A stretch of 64,000 bases of DNA from Aliiroseovarius sp. PrR006 (lineage in GTDB: Bacteria > Pseudomonadota > Alphaproteobacteria > Rhodobacterales > Rhodobacteraceae). The stretch covers positions 434,001 to 498,000 of the forward strand of contig NZ_JAAGOY010000007.1 of NCBI RefSeq assembly GCF_010500215.1. Reading direction: 5' to 3'. The notes under the pieces are model-generated. The model saw only the letters and a program-made list of their open reading frames with translations, ran no database searches and was not told where the DNA came from. Position numbers and translations under genes: made by a program. Positions 52,755-62,530 of this stretch are shown piece by piece (within the stretch, counting starts at the first letter, position 1; every line of letters starts with the position of its first letter).

Positions 52755-53495
52755 TTAGCGCCCTAGATATACGTCGATGACCTGTTGGTTCGCGGTCACG
52801 TGATCCAAACTGCCTTCGGCCAGCACCGACCCTTCATGCAACACGGTGACGCGGCAATTCAGGCGGCGCACGAACTCCATGTCATGCTCCACCACGACAA
52901 CAGCGCGGGTCTTGGCCGCTTCAACCAGAATTTCCGTCGTGTGCTCGCGTTCTGCAGGCGTCATGCCCGCTGCCGGCTCATCAACCAGCAACAAGCGCGG
53001 TTCCTGCGCAAGCAACATCCCGATTTCCAGCCATTGCTTTTGCCCGTGGCTCAGCTCTCCCGATTTTCGGCTCAACGCATCCGAAAGGCCGATCTCCTCG
53101 GCCAATTCATCGACACGAGTCAGATCCTGAGCGCTGGCACGATAGAACATCACGGCGAAAGGGCTGCGATTGGCCTGAAGCGCCATCAGCAGGTTTTCCT
53201 TCACAGTCTGATCCTCGAACACTGTCGGTTTCTGAAACTTGCGCCCCACCCCTTCGCGGGCAATCCGGGCTTCGGACATCCCCAGAAGCGAGATATTGCG
53301 CTCGCCCCAGGTCACACGCCCTTCGTCCGGTCGTGTCTTGCCGGTGACGATGTCCATGAAGGTGGTCTTGCCCGCACCGTTCGGCCCGATGATGGCGCGC
53401 ATTTCCGCGTCGCCGATGGCAAAGCTAAGGTTGTTGATCGCTTTGAACCCATCAAAGCTGACCGACACGCCCGAGACTTCCAGAAGACGGCTCAT
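52755..53495 (-). CDS. urtD: Urea ABC transporter ATP-binding protein UrtD
   Basis: ATPase of 246 residues with Walker A GPNGAGKTTFMD, the UrtD-typical GVGRKFQKPTVFEDQTVKENLLMAL, signature LSHGQKQWLEIGMLL and Walker B LLLVDEPAAGMTPAE. It overlaps urtC by four bases. Confidence 0.93.
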   Translation of the reverse strand: MSRLLEVSGVSVSFDGFKAINNLSFAIGDAEMRAIIGPNGAGKTTFMDIVTGKTRPDEGRVTWGERNISLLGMSEARIAREGVGRKFQKPTVFEDQTVKENLLMALQANRSPFAVMFYRASAQDLTRVDELAEEIGLSDALSRKSGELSHGQKQWLEIGMLLAQEPRLLLVDEPAAGMTPAEREHTTEILVEAAKTRAVVVVEHDMEFVRRLNCRVTVLHEGSVLAEGSLDHVTANQQVIDVYLGR

Positions 53496-54724
53496 TGGCT
53501 GGCCTCCTGTTCACGAAGGGCGCCTGCATCGGGGCCCAGATCGGCCCCGTGGCGGTCGGGGCTTTTGCGATACGTCCACAGATCGACCAGCCCACCGATG
53601 CCCTTTGGCGCAAAGAGCGTCACAAGCACGAAGCTGAAGCCAAGCACGATCAGCCACCAATCAACCCATTTCAGCGTATAGAATCCAAGGTTCAGATCGG
53701 GGGCCTGCCCGCCCGTAAACCACGAGGACACAAGGCTGACAAACACCGCGCCGATGGCGGCTCCATAAAGCCGCCCGCGCCCGCCAATGGCGACCCAAAC
53801 GGCCAGATAGATGGAAGCGATGGGGGCGATTTCGGCGGGATTGATGATGCCAGCCTGCGGATAGTACAGCGCGCCAGCGACACCCGCGATCATCGCGGTC
53901 GCCGTGAAAACGAACAGTTTATAGCCCTCGACCGAGTAGCCCAAGAAACGCACCCGCGCTTCGTTGTCCCGGATGCCGCGCATGACCGATCCAAACTTGC
54001 CCGACACCAGCCACGCCGCGAATAGATAGCCCAGTGCAAGTGCCACAGCCGACGCCCAGAAGAACCAGATCGAGATCTGTGCCTGCGGGACGTGGTCCAG
54101 CCCCGGCAGGTTCTGCAGCCCGGACAAGCCGTTATTACCCCGCAGCCCGCTGTCGTTCTGGAACAGATACAGCGCCAGCGCCAGTGTCATCGCTTGCGTC
54201 AGGATCGACAGATAGACACCTGTCACACGCGACCGGAAGGCCAGCCACCCGAATACAAGCGCCAATAGCCCCGGCACGGCAACCACCAGAATAAGCTGGA
54301 TCGCGAAACTGTCAGAAAAAGCCCAGACCAACGGAAACTCGCTGGAGCCGACCACACCAAAGATCTGGTTTCCAATCGCGTCGACGATCTCGCTCTCGGT
54401 CGGGGGGATCGGTGCCTCTGCCATCGAGGTGACAACGATCCCATGCGTGCGAGCATACATCAGCCACATGCCGATCATATAGCCCCCCAGCCCGAAGAAG
54501 GCGAAGTGCCCCAGAGACAGGATGCCGGTATAGCCCCAGACCAGATCCATCGCCACGGCGACAAGCGCAAGGCACAGTGTCTTGCCGAGTGTTTTCACGA
54601 AACTGGTCGAGATGAATCCGATACCCGAGCCCTCGGCCAGAACGGTCACGCCCAGCGCGAACACGGCAAGCACGATCAGAAAGATGACGTTTGAGGGGGT
54701 GCGTGTCAGAAAGGTATTCGGCAT
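53492..54724 (-). CDS. urtC: Urea ABC transporter permease UrtC
   Basis: Membrane permease of 410 residues, about nine to ten helices. It has the UrtC-typical GYTGILSLGHFAFFGLGGYMIGMWLM segment, FPLVWAFSDSF, and coupling loop FGSVMRGIRDNEARVRFLGYSVEGYKLFVFTATAMIAG. Starts three bases after the urtB stop codon. Part of urtABCDE. Confidence 0.93.
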   Translation of the reverse strand: MPNTFLTRTPSNVIFLIVLAVFALGVTVLAEGSGIGFISTSFVKTLGKTLCLALVAVAMDLVWGYTGILSLGHFAFFGLGGYMIGMWLMYARTHGIVVTSMAEAPIPPTESEIVDAIGNQIFGVVGSSEFPLVWAFSDSFAIQLILVVAVPGLLALVFGWLAFRSRVTGVYLSILTQAMTLALALYLFQNDSGLRGNNGLSGLQNLPGLDHVPQAQISIWFFWASAVALALGYLFAAWLVSGKFGSVMRGIRDNEARVRFLGYSVEGYKLFVFTATAMIAGVAGALYYPQAGIINPAEIAPIASIYLAVWVAIGGRGRLYGAAIGAVFVSLVSSWFTGGQAPDLNLGFYTLKWVDWWLIVLGFSFVLVTLFAPKGIGGLVDLWTYRKSPDRHGADLGPDAGALREQEASQ

Positions 54725-54727
54725 GGT

Positions 54728-56692
54728 TTAGTCCCCCGCCGCGCGGCCCTTGAGGGCGATGATGCCCCGTGGGCGGAACTGGATGAAGATGATGATAAAG
54801 ACGATCATGTAGGTCTGAGCGGCCAGCGTATTCGAGGGGTTCAACCACTCGACCCCTTTCTGGAAGAAGCCGATCATCGTGGCCCCGGCCAGCGTGCCCC
54901 AGATGTTGCCGACCCCGCCGACAACAACGGTCATGAAGCTTTGCACGATGTAATCGCTGCCCAGTTCTGATGTGACCTTGGCAAACAGGCCGATGGCCAC
55001 ACCGGCGATGCCCGCGATACCCGATCCAAGGCCGAAGGTCAGCATGTTCACGCGTTCCGGGTTGATCCCCATCGAGGCGGCCATCGATCGGTTCTGCGTC
55101 ACGGCGCGGGTTTCCAGGCCCAAGCGCGTGCGGCGCATGATGAACAGGAAGACGCCAAGGAAGATCAGGGCCAGCACGAAGATCGCGATGCGGATATAGC
55201 TGATCGATACCACGTCGTTCAGCACCCATGCCCCATCCAGCCACCCCGGCGCGGTCAGGGGCCGGGCCTGCGTGCCAAAGATGTTCTTGGCCAGCTGTTG
55301 CAGAGCGATCGAGATGCCGAACGTGGCCAGCAGCGTTTCCAACGGGCGGTTGTAAAGCCAGCGAATGACCAGACGCTCCATCGCGACGCCAGCGACAAAG
55401 GTCACGGCAAATGCCAAGGGCACGGCCAGCAAGATCGACACGGTGTGGTTCGGAACCATTTGCTGCACCACGTAGCCGGTGTAGGCGCCCATCATGATGA
55501 ACTCGCCATGGGCCATGTTGATGACTCCCATCACACCAAAGGTGATCGCAAGGCCGATGGCAGCAAGGAAATAGATCGACGCAAGCGACAGCGCATCAAG
55601 CGTCAAATCGATGGTCTGTCCTGCGGCGACCCGTGTGGTGATGCGATCCAGAGCGTCCTGAGCCGCGGTGGTGATGGCGGCCGAGGGTTCGTTGTAAATC
55701 TCGGCAAAACGATGTGCCGCAAGGCTTGTCGCGACGTCCGCATCACTGACCAAGGGCTGAGCAAGGCCCGCATCCACCAGAGCCGCATAGGCACGGGAAC
55801 GGGCGGCATCGGCGTCCAGCTGCGCGACCGGCACGCCTGCGACGCTGGTGCCATCACTATGTTCCAATAGCGCAAGGCGCATGTCATCCCGCGTAACCTG
55901 CGCAGGTGCCATGCCTTGTGCGACCAGCACCCCATAGGCGGCTTCGGACGACAAGGTATCCTGACCGGGCTCTAATACGCGCGCGACGTTCACAGTATCC
56001 GGGATATCCCCGGCAAAGGCGGTCAGCTTTGTAGTGACCAGCGGGTTCAGGGTCGCGCGCACATCAAGGCCAAGGTCGCCTGACACTTCGTTGATGGCGG
56101 CAATCCGGGTCGGTTCATCTTGGTCATAGGCAATCGTCAGAAGTCTTTCGATCCTGATCTTTCGGGCTTGCAAGACCATATCTCTCTCGCGGTCGATCGA
56201 GGCACGCAAGGGCTCCAGAAGCTTTCCGTCTGGCGCGCGTTCGATGGCCAACAACGCCTCGGTGCGCAGAACGGGATCCGGGTCCATCAGCTGAAACTGA
56301 ACCAACGCGGTCGCGATCATGGCGCGGATCCCACTATTGGGTTTGATCTGCTTTAGATCCGACTTTGGACTGTCTCCGACCACGGCTCCGGTGTCGAAAT
56401 CGAACAGACGATATGTCTTTGCATCCAGCTTATCTGCGCGAAAGAACAGCCCGTCAGAGGTGCGTATCCACATCTTCTTTGTCTGCCAGGCCCGCATCAC
56501 TTCTTGTGCTTGCGGAAGGCCACTGGCGGCAACGCCACGGATCGCGGGTTCAATCGTCTTGCGCGAGCTTTGCACGATCAGATCGCTGTGCTCTTGCAGG
56601 ATATCCTGCATCGGTGTGCTCTGTGCCCAGGCGCTCAGAGTGGTCAGCAGGACCAAAAGCGCGGCGAGGAGGGGACGTTTCATAATGCTCAT
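54728..56692 (-). CDS. urtB: Urea ABC transporter permease UrtB with long N-terminal extension
   Basis: Permease of 654 residues. A signal-like N-terminus (MKRPLLAALLVLLTTLSAWAQ) leads a soluble, probably helical-repeat region of about 340 residues (LVIQSSRKTIEPAIRGVAASGLPQAQEVMRAW...). Then comes the LivH/UrtB membrane domain with GVINMAHGEFIMMGAYTGYVVQQ and the coupling loop RTRLGLETRAVTQNRSMAASMGINPERVNM. Such an extension is known in proteobacterial UrtB proteins and is absent from LivH. ATG 56692 and ATG 56683 (three codons later) are both possible starts. Confidence 0.92.
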   Translation of the reverse strand: MSIMKRPLLAALLVLLTTLSAWAQSTPMQDILQEHSDLIVQSSRKTIEPAIRGVAASGLPQAQEVMRAWQTKKMWIRTSDGLFFRADKLDAKTYRLFDFDTGAVVGDSPKSDLKQIKPNSGIRAMIATALVQFQLMDPDPVLRTEALLAIERAPDGKLLEPLRASIDRERDMVLQARKIRIERLLTIAYDQDEPTRIAAINEVSGDLGLDVRATLNPLVTTKLTAFAGDIPDTVNVARVLEPGQDTLSSEAAYGVLVAQGMAPAQVTRDDMRLALLEHSDGTSVAGVPVAQLDADAARSRAYAALVDAGLAQPLVSDADVATSLAAHRFAEIYNEPSAAITTAAQDALDRITTRVAAGQTIDLTLDALSLASIYFLAAIGLAITFGVMGVINMAHGEFIMMGAYTGYVVQQMVPNHTVSILLAVPLAFAVTFVAGVAMERLVIRWLYNRPLETLLATFGISIALQQLAKNIFGTQARPLTAPGWLDGAWVLNDVVSISYIRIAIFVLALIFLGVFLFIMRRTRLGLETRAVTQNRSMAASMGINPERVNMLTFGLGSGIAGIAGVAIGLFAKVTSELGSDYIVQSFMTVVVGGVGNIWGTLAGATMIGFFQKGVEWLNPSNTLAAQTYMIVFIIIFIQFRPRGIIALKGRAAGD

Positions 56693-56702
56693 GCCTCAAG
56701 GC

Positions 56703-56726
56703 CCCGGAGGAGAGAACCCCTCCGGG
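56703..56726 (-). other. Intercistronic hairpin between urtA and urtB
   Basis: A perfect 8-bp inverted repeat (CCCGGAGG at 56703-56710, CCTCCGGG at 56719-56726) with an 8-base loop directly follows urtA. Likely keeps urtA mRNA more abundant than the membrane-subunit mRNA. Confidence 0.6.
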
Positions 56727-56736
56727 ACAGTTGCGA

Positions 56737-58017
56737 TCAATAGTTCGAATTCATCTGAACGCAGCTTGCGGTCTCGGTGTTGTACATACCGCAGCCCAGA
56801 TCTTTCCAATCGGACTTCAGCACGGCCGATTCAGGCAGGAAGTCGGTCCAGGCATCGCCCGGCACTTCTTCGGTCTGGCTGATGATGTCAAACTGACCAT
56901 CTTCCAGAATTTCGCCAATCAGAACCGGTTTCGCCAAGTGGTGGTTGGGCAGCATGACAGCCGTACCACCGGTCAGGTTCGGGAACTCTTGCCCGTACAT
57001 AGCGGTGCGAACCGCATCGACATCGGTGGAACCCGCTGCTTCGGCAGCATTAACCCACATGTTGAAGCCAATGTAATGCGCTTCCATCGGGTCGTTGGTC
57101 ACGCGCTCTTCCCCCATGCGGGCCTTCCATGCGGCGACCCATTCGGTGTTGGCGTCACTTTCAGCGGATTGGAAATAGTTCCACGCAGCCAGATGGCCAA
57201 TCAGGTTCGAGGTATCCAGACCCGACAGCTCTTCCTCGCCAACCGAGAACGCGACGACCGGGATGTCATCCGCCGAAATGCCTGCGGCGGCCAGCTCTTT
57301 ATAGAAGCCAATGTTGGCGTCGCCATTGATGGTGCTGATTACGCCGACTTTCTTCCCGTCCGCGCCCAATGCAACCACGTCGGCCACGATCTTGGACCAG
57401 TCCGAATGGCCAAACGGGGTGTAGTTGACGAAGATATCGTCAGCGGCAATGCCCTTATCCTGCAGATAGCTTTCCAGGATGTTGTTGGTGGTCCTGGGGT
57501 AGACATAGTCTGTGCCAAGCAGAGCGAATTTCTCGACCCCCAGTTCCTCCAGGAAATAGTCGGTGGCAGGAATAGCCTGCTGGTTCGGGGCTGCACCGGT
57601 GTAGAAAACGTTCTTCGAGCTTTCCTCGCCCTCGTATTGAACCGGATAAAACAGCAGGCCGTTCAGTTCTTCGATCACTGGCAGCACGGATTTGCGCGAC
57701 ACCGAGGTCCAGTTGCCAAAGATCACGTCGACATCATGCACGGTCAGTAGCTCGCGCGCTTTTTCAGCGAACAGAGGCCAGTCCGAGGCAGGGTCGACGA
57801 CGACCGGCTCGATCTCGCAGCCCAGCACGCCACCCTTGGCGTTCTGCTGCTCGATCAGCATCAGCATTGTGTCTTTCAGCGTCGTTTCCGAAATCGCCAT
57901 CGTGCCCGACAGCGAATGCAAAACACCGACCTTGACCGGGCAATCGGCGGCTTGGGCCGCAACGGTCATCGCGGCAACTGCGGCAGTGGTCGTCAGTGTA
58001 GTTTTCAAAATAGTCAT
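56737..58017 (-). CDS. urtA: Urea ABC transporter substrate-binding protein UrtA
   Basis: Periplasmic urea-binding protein of 426 residues; ATG at 58017 follows GGAGAAAC. The frame continues upstream to 58158 without a ribosome site. Signal peptide MTILKTTLTTTAAVAAMTVAAQAADC. Family hallmarks: CPVKVGVLHSLSGTMAISET, VFGNWTSVSRKSVLPV-type segment (VIFGNWTSVSRKSVLP), GLLFYPVQYEGEESSKNVFYTGAAPNQQ and MEAHYIGFNMW. First gene of the leftward operon, diverging from the urease operon over 376 bases. Confidence 0.94.
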   Translation of the reverse strand: MTILKTTLTTTAAVAAMTVAAQAADCPVKVGVLHSLSGTMAISETTLKDTMLMLIEQQNAKGGVLGCEIEPVVVDPASDWPLFAEKARELLTVHDVDVIFGNWTSVSRKSVLPVIEELNGLLFYPVQYEGEESSKNVFYTGAAPNQQAIPATDYFLEELGVEKFALLGTDYVYPRTTNNILESYLQDKGIAADDIFVNYTPFGHSDWSKIVADVVALGADGKKVGVISTINGDANIGFYKELAAAGISADDIPVVAFSVGEEELSGLDTSNLIGHLAAWNYFQSAESDANTEWVAAWKARMGEERVTNDPMEAHYIGFNMWVNAAEAAGSTDVDAVRTAMYGQEFPNLTGGTAVMLPNHHLAKPVLIGEILEDGQFDIISQTEEVPGDAWTDFLPESAVLKSDWKDLGCGMYNTETASCVQMNSNY

Positions 58018-58393
58018 GTGTTTCTCCAGGCGGAGGGGGTCGGGGGTGCTTGCGTTGAAACGCATCTTTCCGTACCCAGTCCCCGCAACTTCTGTTGCAC
58101 CCGTGTGGCGACCTTTCCGAGCTGCAATTCGTCTGGTCGTCACACACCCGTTTCCCAAGATCTCTCCCGGTGGGCATGAACAGCGATTCTGCGGCGCGGC
58201 GCAAAACGCAATCCCTAGGCCATGATTTTTGCCCGCCCTGCATGCGACTGCTTAATTTTTTGGCTGAGCACGGCAGAGAACATTAAAAACCGGGCAATTG
58301 TAGTTTTGCAGTGCAGCGTCAGCGGATTTTTGTGGAATCGCGCGCGCACCCTTCGGAAGAAAGTGGGGAAGCGCCAATACCGGCGCCAGCCAC
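58018..58393. promoter_or_regulatory. Divergent urtA/ureD promoter region
   Basis: 376 bases with no gene, holding promoters for both urea import and urease. A small palindrome TGCAGTGCA lies near 58305-58313 in an AT-rich part (58250-58340). Control by nitrogen status via NtrC is expected from physiology. I could not locate a convincing NtrC or sigma-54 site by eye. Confidence 0.45.
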
Positions 58394-59245
58394 ATGAGGC
58401 CCGCTATAACCCTGTCCACACCAATATCCGCCCCGACGGCCAAGCCGGTTCAACCGCGCGCAATTGGCCGTGTGTCCCTGTCGGTCAAGCCGGGGCCGCG
58501 CGGCTCTGTGCTGGACAGCCTGCGCCAGTCGGGGTCGCTGCGCTGCCTATTCCCGCGCCCGAAATCCGATGGGCTAGAGGCGGTCCTCGTAAATACGGCG
58601 GGCGGGATTACCGGCGGTGACCGCTTCCAGGTCTCGGCCAACGTGGCACGGGGATGCAGCCTGACGCTAACCACTCAAGCCTCGGAACGGGCCTATCGCG
58701 CCCAGCCGTCAGAATTTGGGCAAATGCGGACGGATCTGCAGGTCGCGCCCGGCGCCTGTCTGAATTGGGTGCCGCAGGAAACCATCCTATTTGACCGCAG
58801 CGCTCTGGACCGCAGGTTAACCGTAAATCTGGCCCACAGCGCGAAGGCACTGGTCGTCGAGCCTATTGTATTCGGTCGCCAAGCCATGGGCGAAGAACTG
58901 GTGGACCTGCGCCTGCGCGATCGCATCAAGATCCGGCGCGAGGGCCAGTCCCTGTTTCTGGATGCCACCCGATTTGATGGTCACATGGCCGCGCATCTGG
59001 ACCGCCCCCATATCGCAGATGGCGCACGCGCGATGGCCTTCCTGGCTTATATCGCGCCCGACGCTCAGGGGCAGATCGACCATCTGCGCGCGCTCCTACC
59101 TGAAACAGCCGGCGCAACCGTGATCGGAGACGACCTTCTGGTTTTGCGCATCCTTGCCGCCGACAGTCACACGCTGCGGCAAAGCCTGATCCCGATCTTG
59201 AACCGCCTGACACAACACCAACTGCCCAGATGCTGGATGATCTAA
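58394..59245 (+). CDS. ureD: Urease accessory protein UreD
   Basis: Accessory protein of 283 residues that scaffolds apo-urease for nickel insertion with UreF and UreG. Family marks: [43 protein letters not shown] and [13 protein letters not shown] at 58394 lacks a strong ribosome site. It is the first gene of ureD-A-x-B-y-C-E-F-G, one base before ureA. Confidence 0.94.
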   Translation: MRPAITLSTPISAPTAKPVQPRAIGRVSLSVKPGPRGSVLDSLRQSGSLRCLFPRPKSDGLEAVLVNTAGGITGGDRFQVSANVARGCSLTLTTQASERAYRAQPSEFGQMRTDLQVAPGACLNWVPQETILFDRSALDRRLTVNLAHSAKALVVEPIVFGRQAMGEELVDLRLRDRIKIRREGQSLFLDATRFDGHMAAHLDRPHIADGARAMAFLAYIAPDAQGQIDHLRALLPETAGATVIGDDLLVLRILAADSHTLRQSLIPILNRLTQHQLPRCWMI

Positions 59246-59246
59246 G

Positions 59247-59549
59247 ATGAACCTGACCCCCCGAGAAAAAGACAAGCTTTTGGTCGCATTGGCGGCCGAG
59301 ATCGCCCGCAAACGATTGGCCCGCGGCGTCAAGCTGAACCACCCCGAGGCAATCGCCCTGATTACCGACGCCGTGGTCGAAGGGGCCCGCGATGGCCGCT
59401 CGGTCGCTGACATGATGGAAGCAGGCGCCCAAGTGGTCACCCGCGATCAATGCATGGAAGGCATCCCTGAGATGATCCACGACGTTCAGGTCGAGGCGAC
59501 CTTTCCCGACGGCACCAAGCTGGTGACCGTCCACAACCCCATTCGCTGA
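59247..59549 (+). CDS. ureA: Urease gamma subunit UreA
   Basis: Structural subunit of 100 residues, near-identical in pattern to the family: [47 protein letters not shown] and [20 protein letters not shown]. Separate from ureB, with a small membrane-peptide gene between. Confidence 0.95.
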   Translation: MNLTPREKDKLLVALAAEIARKRLARGVKLNHPEAIALITDAVVEGARDGRSVADMMEAGAQVVTRDQCMEGIPEMIHDVQVEATFPDGTKLVTVHNPIR

Positions 59550-59558
59550 AAGGAACAC

Positions 59559-59702
59559 ATGATGAAATATGGTCTTCCTCTAAGTCTCGTTGCGACGCCG
59601 GCCCTCGCCCACGGCGATGAGTTTCTTCACTTCCACGCCTCGGACATGCTGGGTCTGGCGTTGTCGGTCCTGCTGATCACAGTCGTCTGGAAACTGTCAT
59701 GA
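59559..59702 (+). CDS. Small His-rich membrane peptide between ureA and ureB (47 aa)
   Basis: ATG at 59559 with AAAGGA eight bases upstream; stop overlaps the ureB start (ATGA at 59699). Product of 47 residues: a signal-like first helix [17 protein letters not shown], then [12 protein letters not shown] with three His and acidic residues, then one hydrophobic helix ending in WKLS. The His/Asp/Glu cluster just outside the membrane could bind nickel, and the position inside a nickel-enzyme operon supports this, but it is inference. Tight coupling on both sides says it is a real gene. Confidence 0.75.
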   Translation: MMKYGLPLSLVATPALAHGDEFLHFHASDMLGLALSVLLITVVWKLS

Positions 59703-60004
59703 TCCCCGGCGAGCTTTTCCCCGCCGAGGGCGCATTGACCCTGAATGCCAATCGATCGGCGATCACCCTGATGGTGGCCAACACAGGCGACCGCCCGGTG
59801 CAGGTCGGCTCACATTATCATTTCGCCGAGGCGAACCCCGCGCTGGACTTTGATCGAAAGGCGGCGCGCGGCCATCGCTTGGATATCGCGGCCGGCACCG
59901 CAGTTCGCTTCGAGCCGGGTCAACGGCGCGAAGTCCAGCTTGTTCCAATGGCCGGAGACCGCCGCGTCTTTGGCTTCAACCAACAGATCATGGGAGATCT
60001 GTAA
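59699..60004 (+). CDS. ureB: Urease beta subunit UreB
   Basis: Structural subunit of 101 residues: [47 protein letters not shown] and [29 protein letters not shown] are the family core. Starts in the stop codon of the 47-residue peptide gene. Confidence 0.95.
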   Translation: MIPGELFPAEGALTLNANRSAITLMVANTGDRPVQVGSHYHFAEANPALDFDRKAARGHRLDIAAGTAVRFEPGQRREVQLVPMAGDRRVFGFNQQIMGDL

Positions 60005-60030
60005 CCACCAATTGATCAACGGAGACCACA

Positions 60031-60366
60031 ATGAATATCGCAGCAATTTCAGTAGGTGCCACGTTTGAGGCCCTCTATTTCACGCAGTCGGTTCTGGCCC
60101 GCCAAGAAAAGGCGTTGAAGGCCGCTTACTACACAATGCTGAATGCCAACCCGATGATCCGTTTATTGGCGCCCGAAGCAAATGGAACCTTTCCTCAAGC
60201 CAAACCTGTACCGCCAAAGGCAAAGTCCAGCGCGGCACCTGCCAAACGGAAACCGGCCGCGAAAGCTGCCACCGGCGACGGCAAACCAACCGCGTCCCGC
60301 CGTTCGCGCGCGCCGTCCAAACCCAAGGTGCCCGAATTCGCCTCGAAAGCCAAATCCAAGGACTAA
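60031..60366 (+). CDS. Unassigned Lys/Pro/Ala-rich protein between ureB and ureC (111 aa)
   Basis: ATG at 60031, preceded by GGAGA. Product of 111 residues: the first half is a mixed segment (MNIAAISVGATFEALYFTQSVLARQEKALKAAYYTMLNANPMIRLL) that may form two helices. The second half is a basic, low-complexity tail of Lys, Pro and Ala (KRKPAAKAATGDGKP...SKAKSKD). It lies directly before ureC with six bases between, so it belongs to the urease operon. No Cys or His for metal binding. It could be a small assembly or localisation factor; function unknown. Confidence 0.75.
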   Translation: MNIAAISVGATFEALYFTQSVLARQEKALKAAYYTMLNANPMIRLLAPEANGTFPQAKPVPPKAKSSAAPAKRKPAAKAATGDGKPTASRRSRAPSKPKVPEFASKAKSKD

Positions 60367-60372
60367 CCCACC

Positions 60373-62082
60373 ATGCCCGCCACCATTTCCCGCCAAGACT
60401 ATGCCGCGATGTTCGGTCCCACCACGGGTGACCGGATTCGGCTGGCTGACACCGACCTTGTGATCGAGGTCGAACGCGACCTGACCAGCTATGGCGAAGA
60501 GGTGAAATTCGGTGGCGGCAAGGTGATCCGCGACGGGATGGGACAGTCTCAGACCACCCGGACGGATGGTGCCGTGGACACCGTCATCACCAATGCACTG
60601 ATCGTGGACCATTCGGGCATCTACAAGGCGGATGTAGGATTGAAGGACGGGCGCATCCACAAGATTGGCAAGGCGGGCAACCCGGACACGCAGCCCGGCG
60701 TCGACATCATCATCGGCCCGGGCACCGAGGCCATCGCAGGTGAAGGCCGTATCCTGACCGCCGGTGGGTTCGACAGCCATATCCACTATATCTGCCCGCA
60801 ACAGATCGAAGACGCGCTGCACTCGGGCCTGACCACGATGCTGGGCGGAGGGACAGGCCCGGCCCACGGCACGCTGGCCACCACATGCACGCCCGGCCCG
60901 TGGCATATCGGGCGGATGTTGCAGGCCGCCGATGCGTTCCCCATGAACTTGGCCTTCGCGGGCAAGGGCAATGCCTCCCTGCCCGCAGCACTTGAAGAAC
61001 AGGTGCTGGGTGGCGCCTGCGCGTTGAAGCTGCACGAAGACTGGGGCACCACGCCGGCCGCCATCGATTGTTGCCTGTCTGTGGCCGATGCGATGGATGT
61101 ACAGGTGATGATCCACACCGACACGCTGAATGAAAGCGGGTTTGTCGAACACACCGTAAAGGCCATGAAAGGCCGCACCATCCATGCGTTCCACACCGAA
61201 GGCGCGGGCGGTGGCCATGCGCCGGACATCATCAAGATTTGCGGCGAAGACCACGTGCTTCCCAGCTCGACCAACCCCACCCGCCCCTTCACGGTGAACA
61301 CGCTGGAAGAGCATTTGGACATGCTGATGGTCTGTCACCATCTGGACAAATCTATCCCCGAGGACGTCGCCTTCGCCGAAAGCCGCATTCGGCGCGAGAC
61401 CATCGCCGCCGAGGACATTCTGCACGATATGGGCGCCTTTTCGATCATTGCGAGCGACAGCCAAGCGATGGGCCGTGTGGGAGAGGTTCTGATCCGCACT
61501 TGGCAGACCGCCGACAAGATGAAAAAGCAACGCGGGCGGCTGGCCGAGGAAACCGGCGAGAATGATAACTTCCGTGTCCGCCGCTATATCGCCAAATACA
61601 CCATCAACCCGGCCATCGCGCACGGGATCAGCCACGAAATCGGGTCGATCACCGAAGGCAAACGCGCCGATCTGGTGCTGTGGGATCCCGCGTTCTTTGG
61701 CGTGAAACCGGAAATGGTTCTGATGGCAGGGACGATTGTGATGGCGCAGATGGGTGACCCGAATGCCTCGATCCCGACGCCGCAACCAGTGTATTCGCGC
61801 CCGATGTTCGGCGCCTTTGGCCGCGCGGTCGAGCATTCGGCTGTAACCTTCGTCAGCGAAGCCGCACAAAGCGCGGATATTCGATCCAAACTGGGTTTGG
61901 CCAAGCAGACCGTCGCCGTCACCAACACACGCGACATCGGCAAGCAGGACTTGCTTCTGAACGACGCCACCCCGGTGATGGAGGTGAACCCCGAAACCTA
62001 CGAGGTGCGCGCAGATGGTGAATTGCTAACCTGCCAGCCCGCCGACGTACTGCCCATGGCCCAGCGCTATTTCATGTTCTGA
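60373..62082 (+). CDS. ureC: Urease alpha subunit UreC (catalytic)
   Basis: Catalytic subunit of 569 residues that hydrolyses urea to ammonia and carbamate. Nickel-site residues are visible: the His pair in [13 protein letters not shown], carbamylated Lys in [13 protein letters not shown], His in [13 protein letters not shown] and [13 protein letters not shown], and Asp in [13 protein letters not shown]. The mobile-flap His is in [24 protein letters not shown]. Length is typical. A few bases separate it from the Lys-rich gene upstream and ureE downstream. Confidence 0.96.
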   Translation: MPATISRQDYAAMFGPTTGDRIRLADTDLVIEVERDLTSYGEEVKFGGGKVIRDGMGQSQTTRTDGAVDTVITNALIVDHSGIYKADVGLKDGRIHKIGKAGNPDTQPGVDIIIGPGTEAIAGEGRILTAGGFDSHIHYICPQQIEDALHSGLTTMLGGGTGPAHGTLATTCTPGPWHIGRMLQAADAFPMNLAFAGKGNASLPAALEEQVLGGACALKLHEDWGTTPAAIDCCLSVADAMDVQVMIHTDTLNESGFVEHTVKAMKGRTIHAFHTEGAGGGHAPDIIKICGEDHVLPSSTNPTRPFTVNTLEEHLDMLMVCHHLDKSIPEDVAFAESRIRRETIAAEDILHDMGAFSIIASDSQAMGRVGEVLIRTWQTADKMKKQRGRLAEETGENDNFRVRRYIAKYTINPAIAHGISHEIGSITEGKRADLVLWDPAFFGVKPEMVLMAGTIVMAQMGDPNASIPTPQPVYSRPMFGAFGRAVEHSAVTFVSEAAQSADIRSKLGLAKQTVAVTNTRDIGKQDLLLNDATPVMEVNPETYEVRADGELLTCQPADVLPMAQRYFMF

Positions 62083-62089
62083 GGAGCGA

Positions 62090-62530
62090 ATGATGCACCT
62101 TCCCACCACACACAAAGTGACCCAAAGCCATCATGGCGACGACCATGTGACACTGGACTATGACGCCCGGTTCCTGCGCCGCAAAGTGCTGACCAGCAAT
62201 GGCGGTATCCAGTTTCTTGTCGATCTGGACCAGACGGCCTCTTTGAACCGTGGTGATGCGTTCCAACTGGATGACGGTCGCCTGATCGAGATTGTCCCGG
62301 CCAGCGAAGCACTGATGGAAGTCACGGGCGATCTGACCCGGTTGGCGTGGCATATCGGCAATCGCCATACCCCTTGCCAGATCGAAGACGGTCGGCTTCT
62401 GATCCAACATGATCACGTCCTGCGCGACATGCTGGAGCAGCTCGGCGCGACCCTGCGCGATGTCGTCGAGCCTTTCACGCCCGAAGGCGGCGCCTATGGC
62501 CACGGACGGACCCATGGCCACGCCCACTGA
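62090..62530 (+). CDS. ureE: Urease accessory nickel metallochaperone UreE
   Basis: Metallochaperone of 146 residues; ATG 62090 (or 62093) follows GAGGAG. The N-terminal and middle domains match UreE (TLDYDARFLRRKVLTSNGGIQFLVDLDQ; WHIGNRHTPCQIEDGRLLIQHDHVLRDML). The C-terminal tail [10 protein letters not shown] has four His for nickel binding, shorter than in enterobacteria. It overlaps the ureF start. Confidence 0.93.
   Translation: MMHLPTTHKVTQSHHGDDHVTLDYDARFLRRKVLTSNGGIQFLVDLDQTASLNRGDAFQLDDGRLIEIVPASEALMEVTGDLTRLAWHIGNRHTPCQIEDGRLLIQHDHVLRDMLEQLGATLRDVVEPFTPEGGAYGHGRTHGHAH

Noticed and set aside
58018-58393. NtrC or sigma-54 site between urtA and ureD
   Set aside because: Expected from physiology, but no convincing match to either consensus was found by eye.
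60163-61869. 568-residue open frame on the minus strand
   Set aside because: Antisense to ureC and the Lys-rich gene; an artefact of high-GC codon bias.
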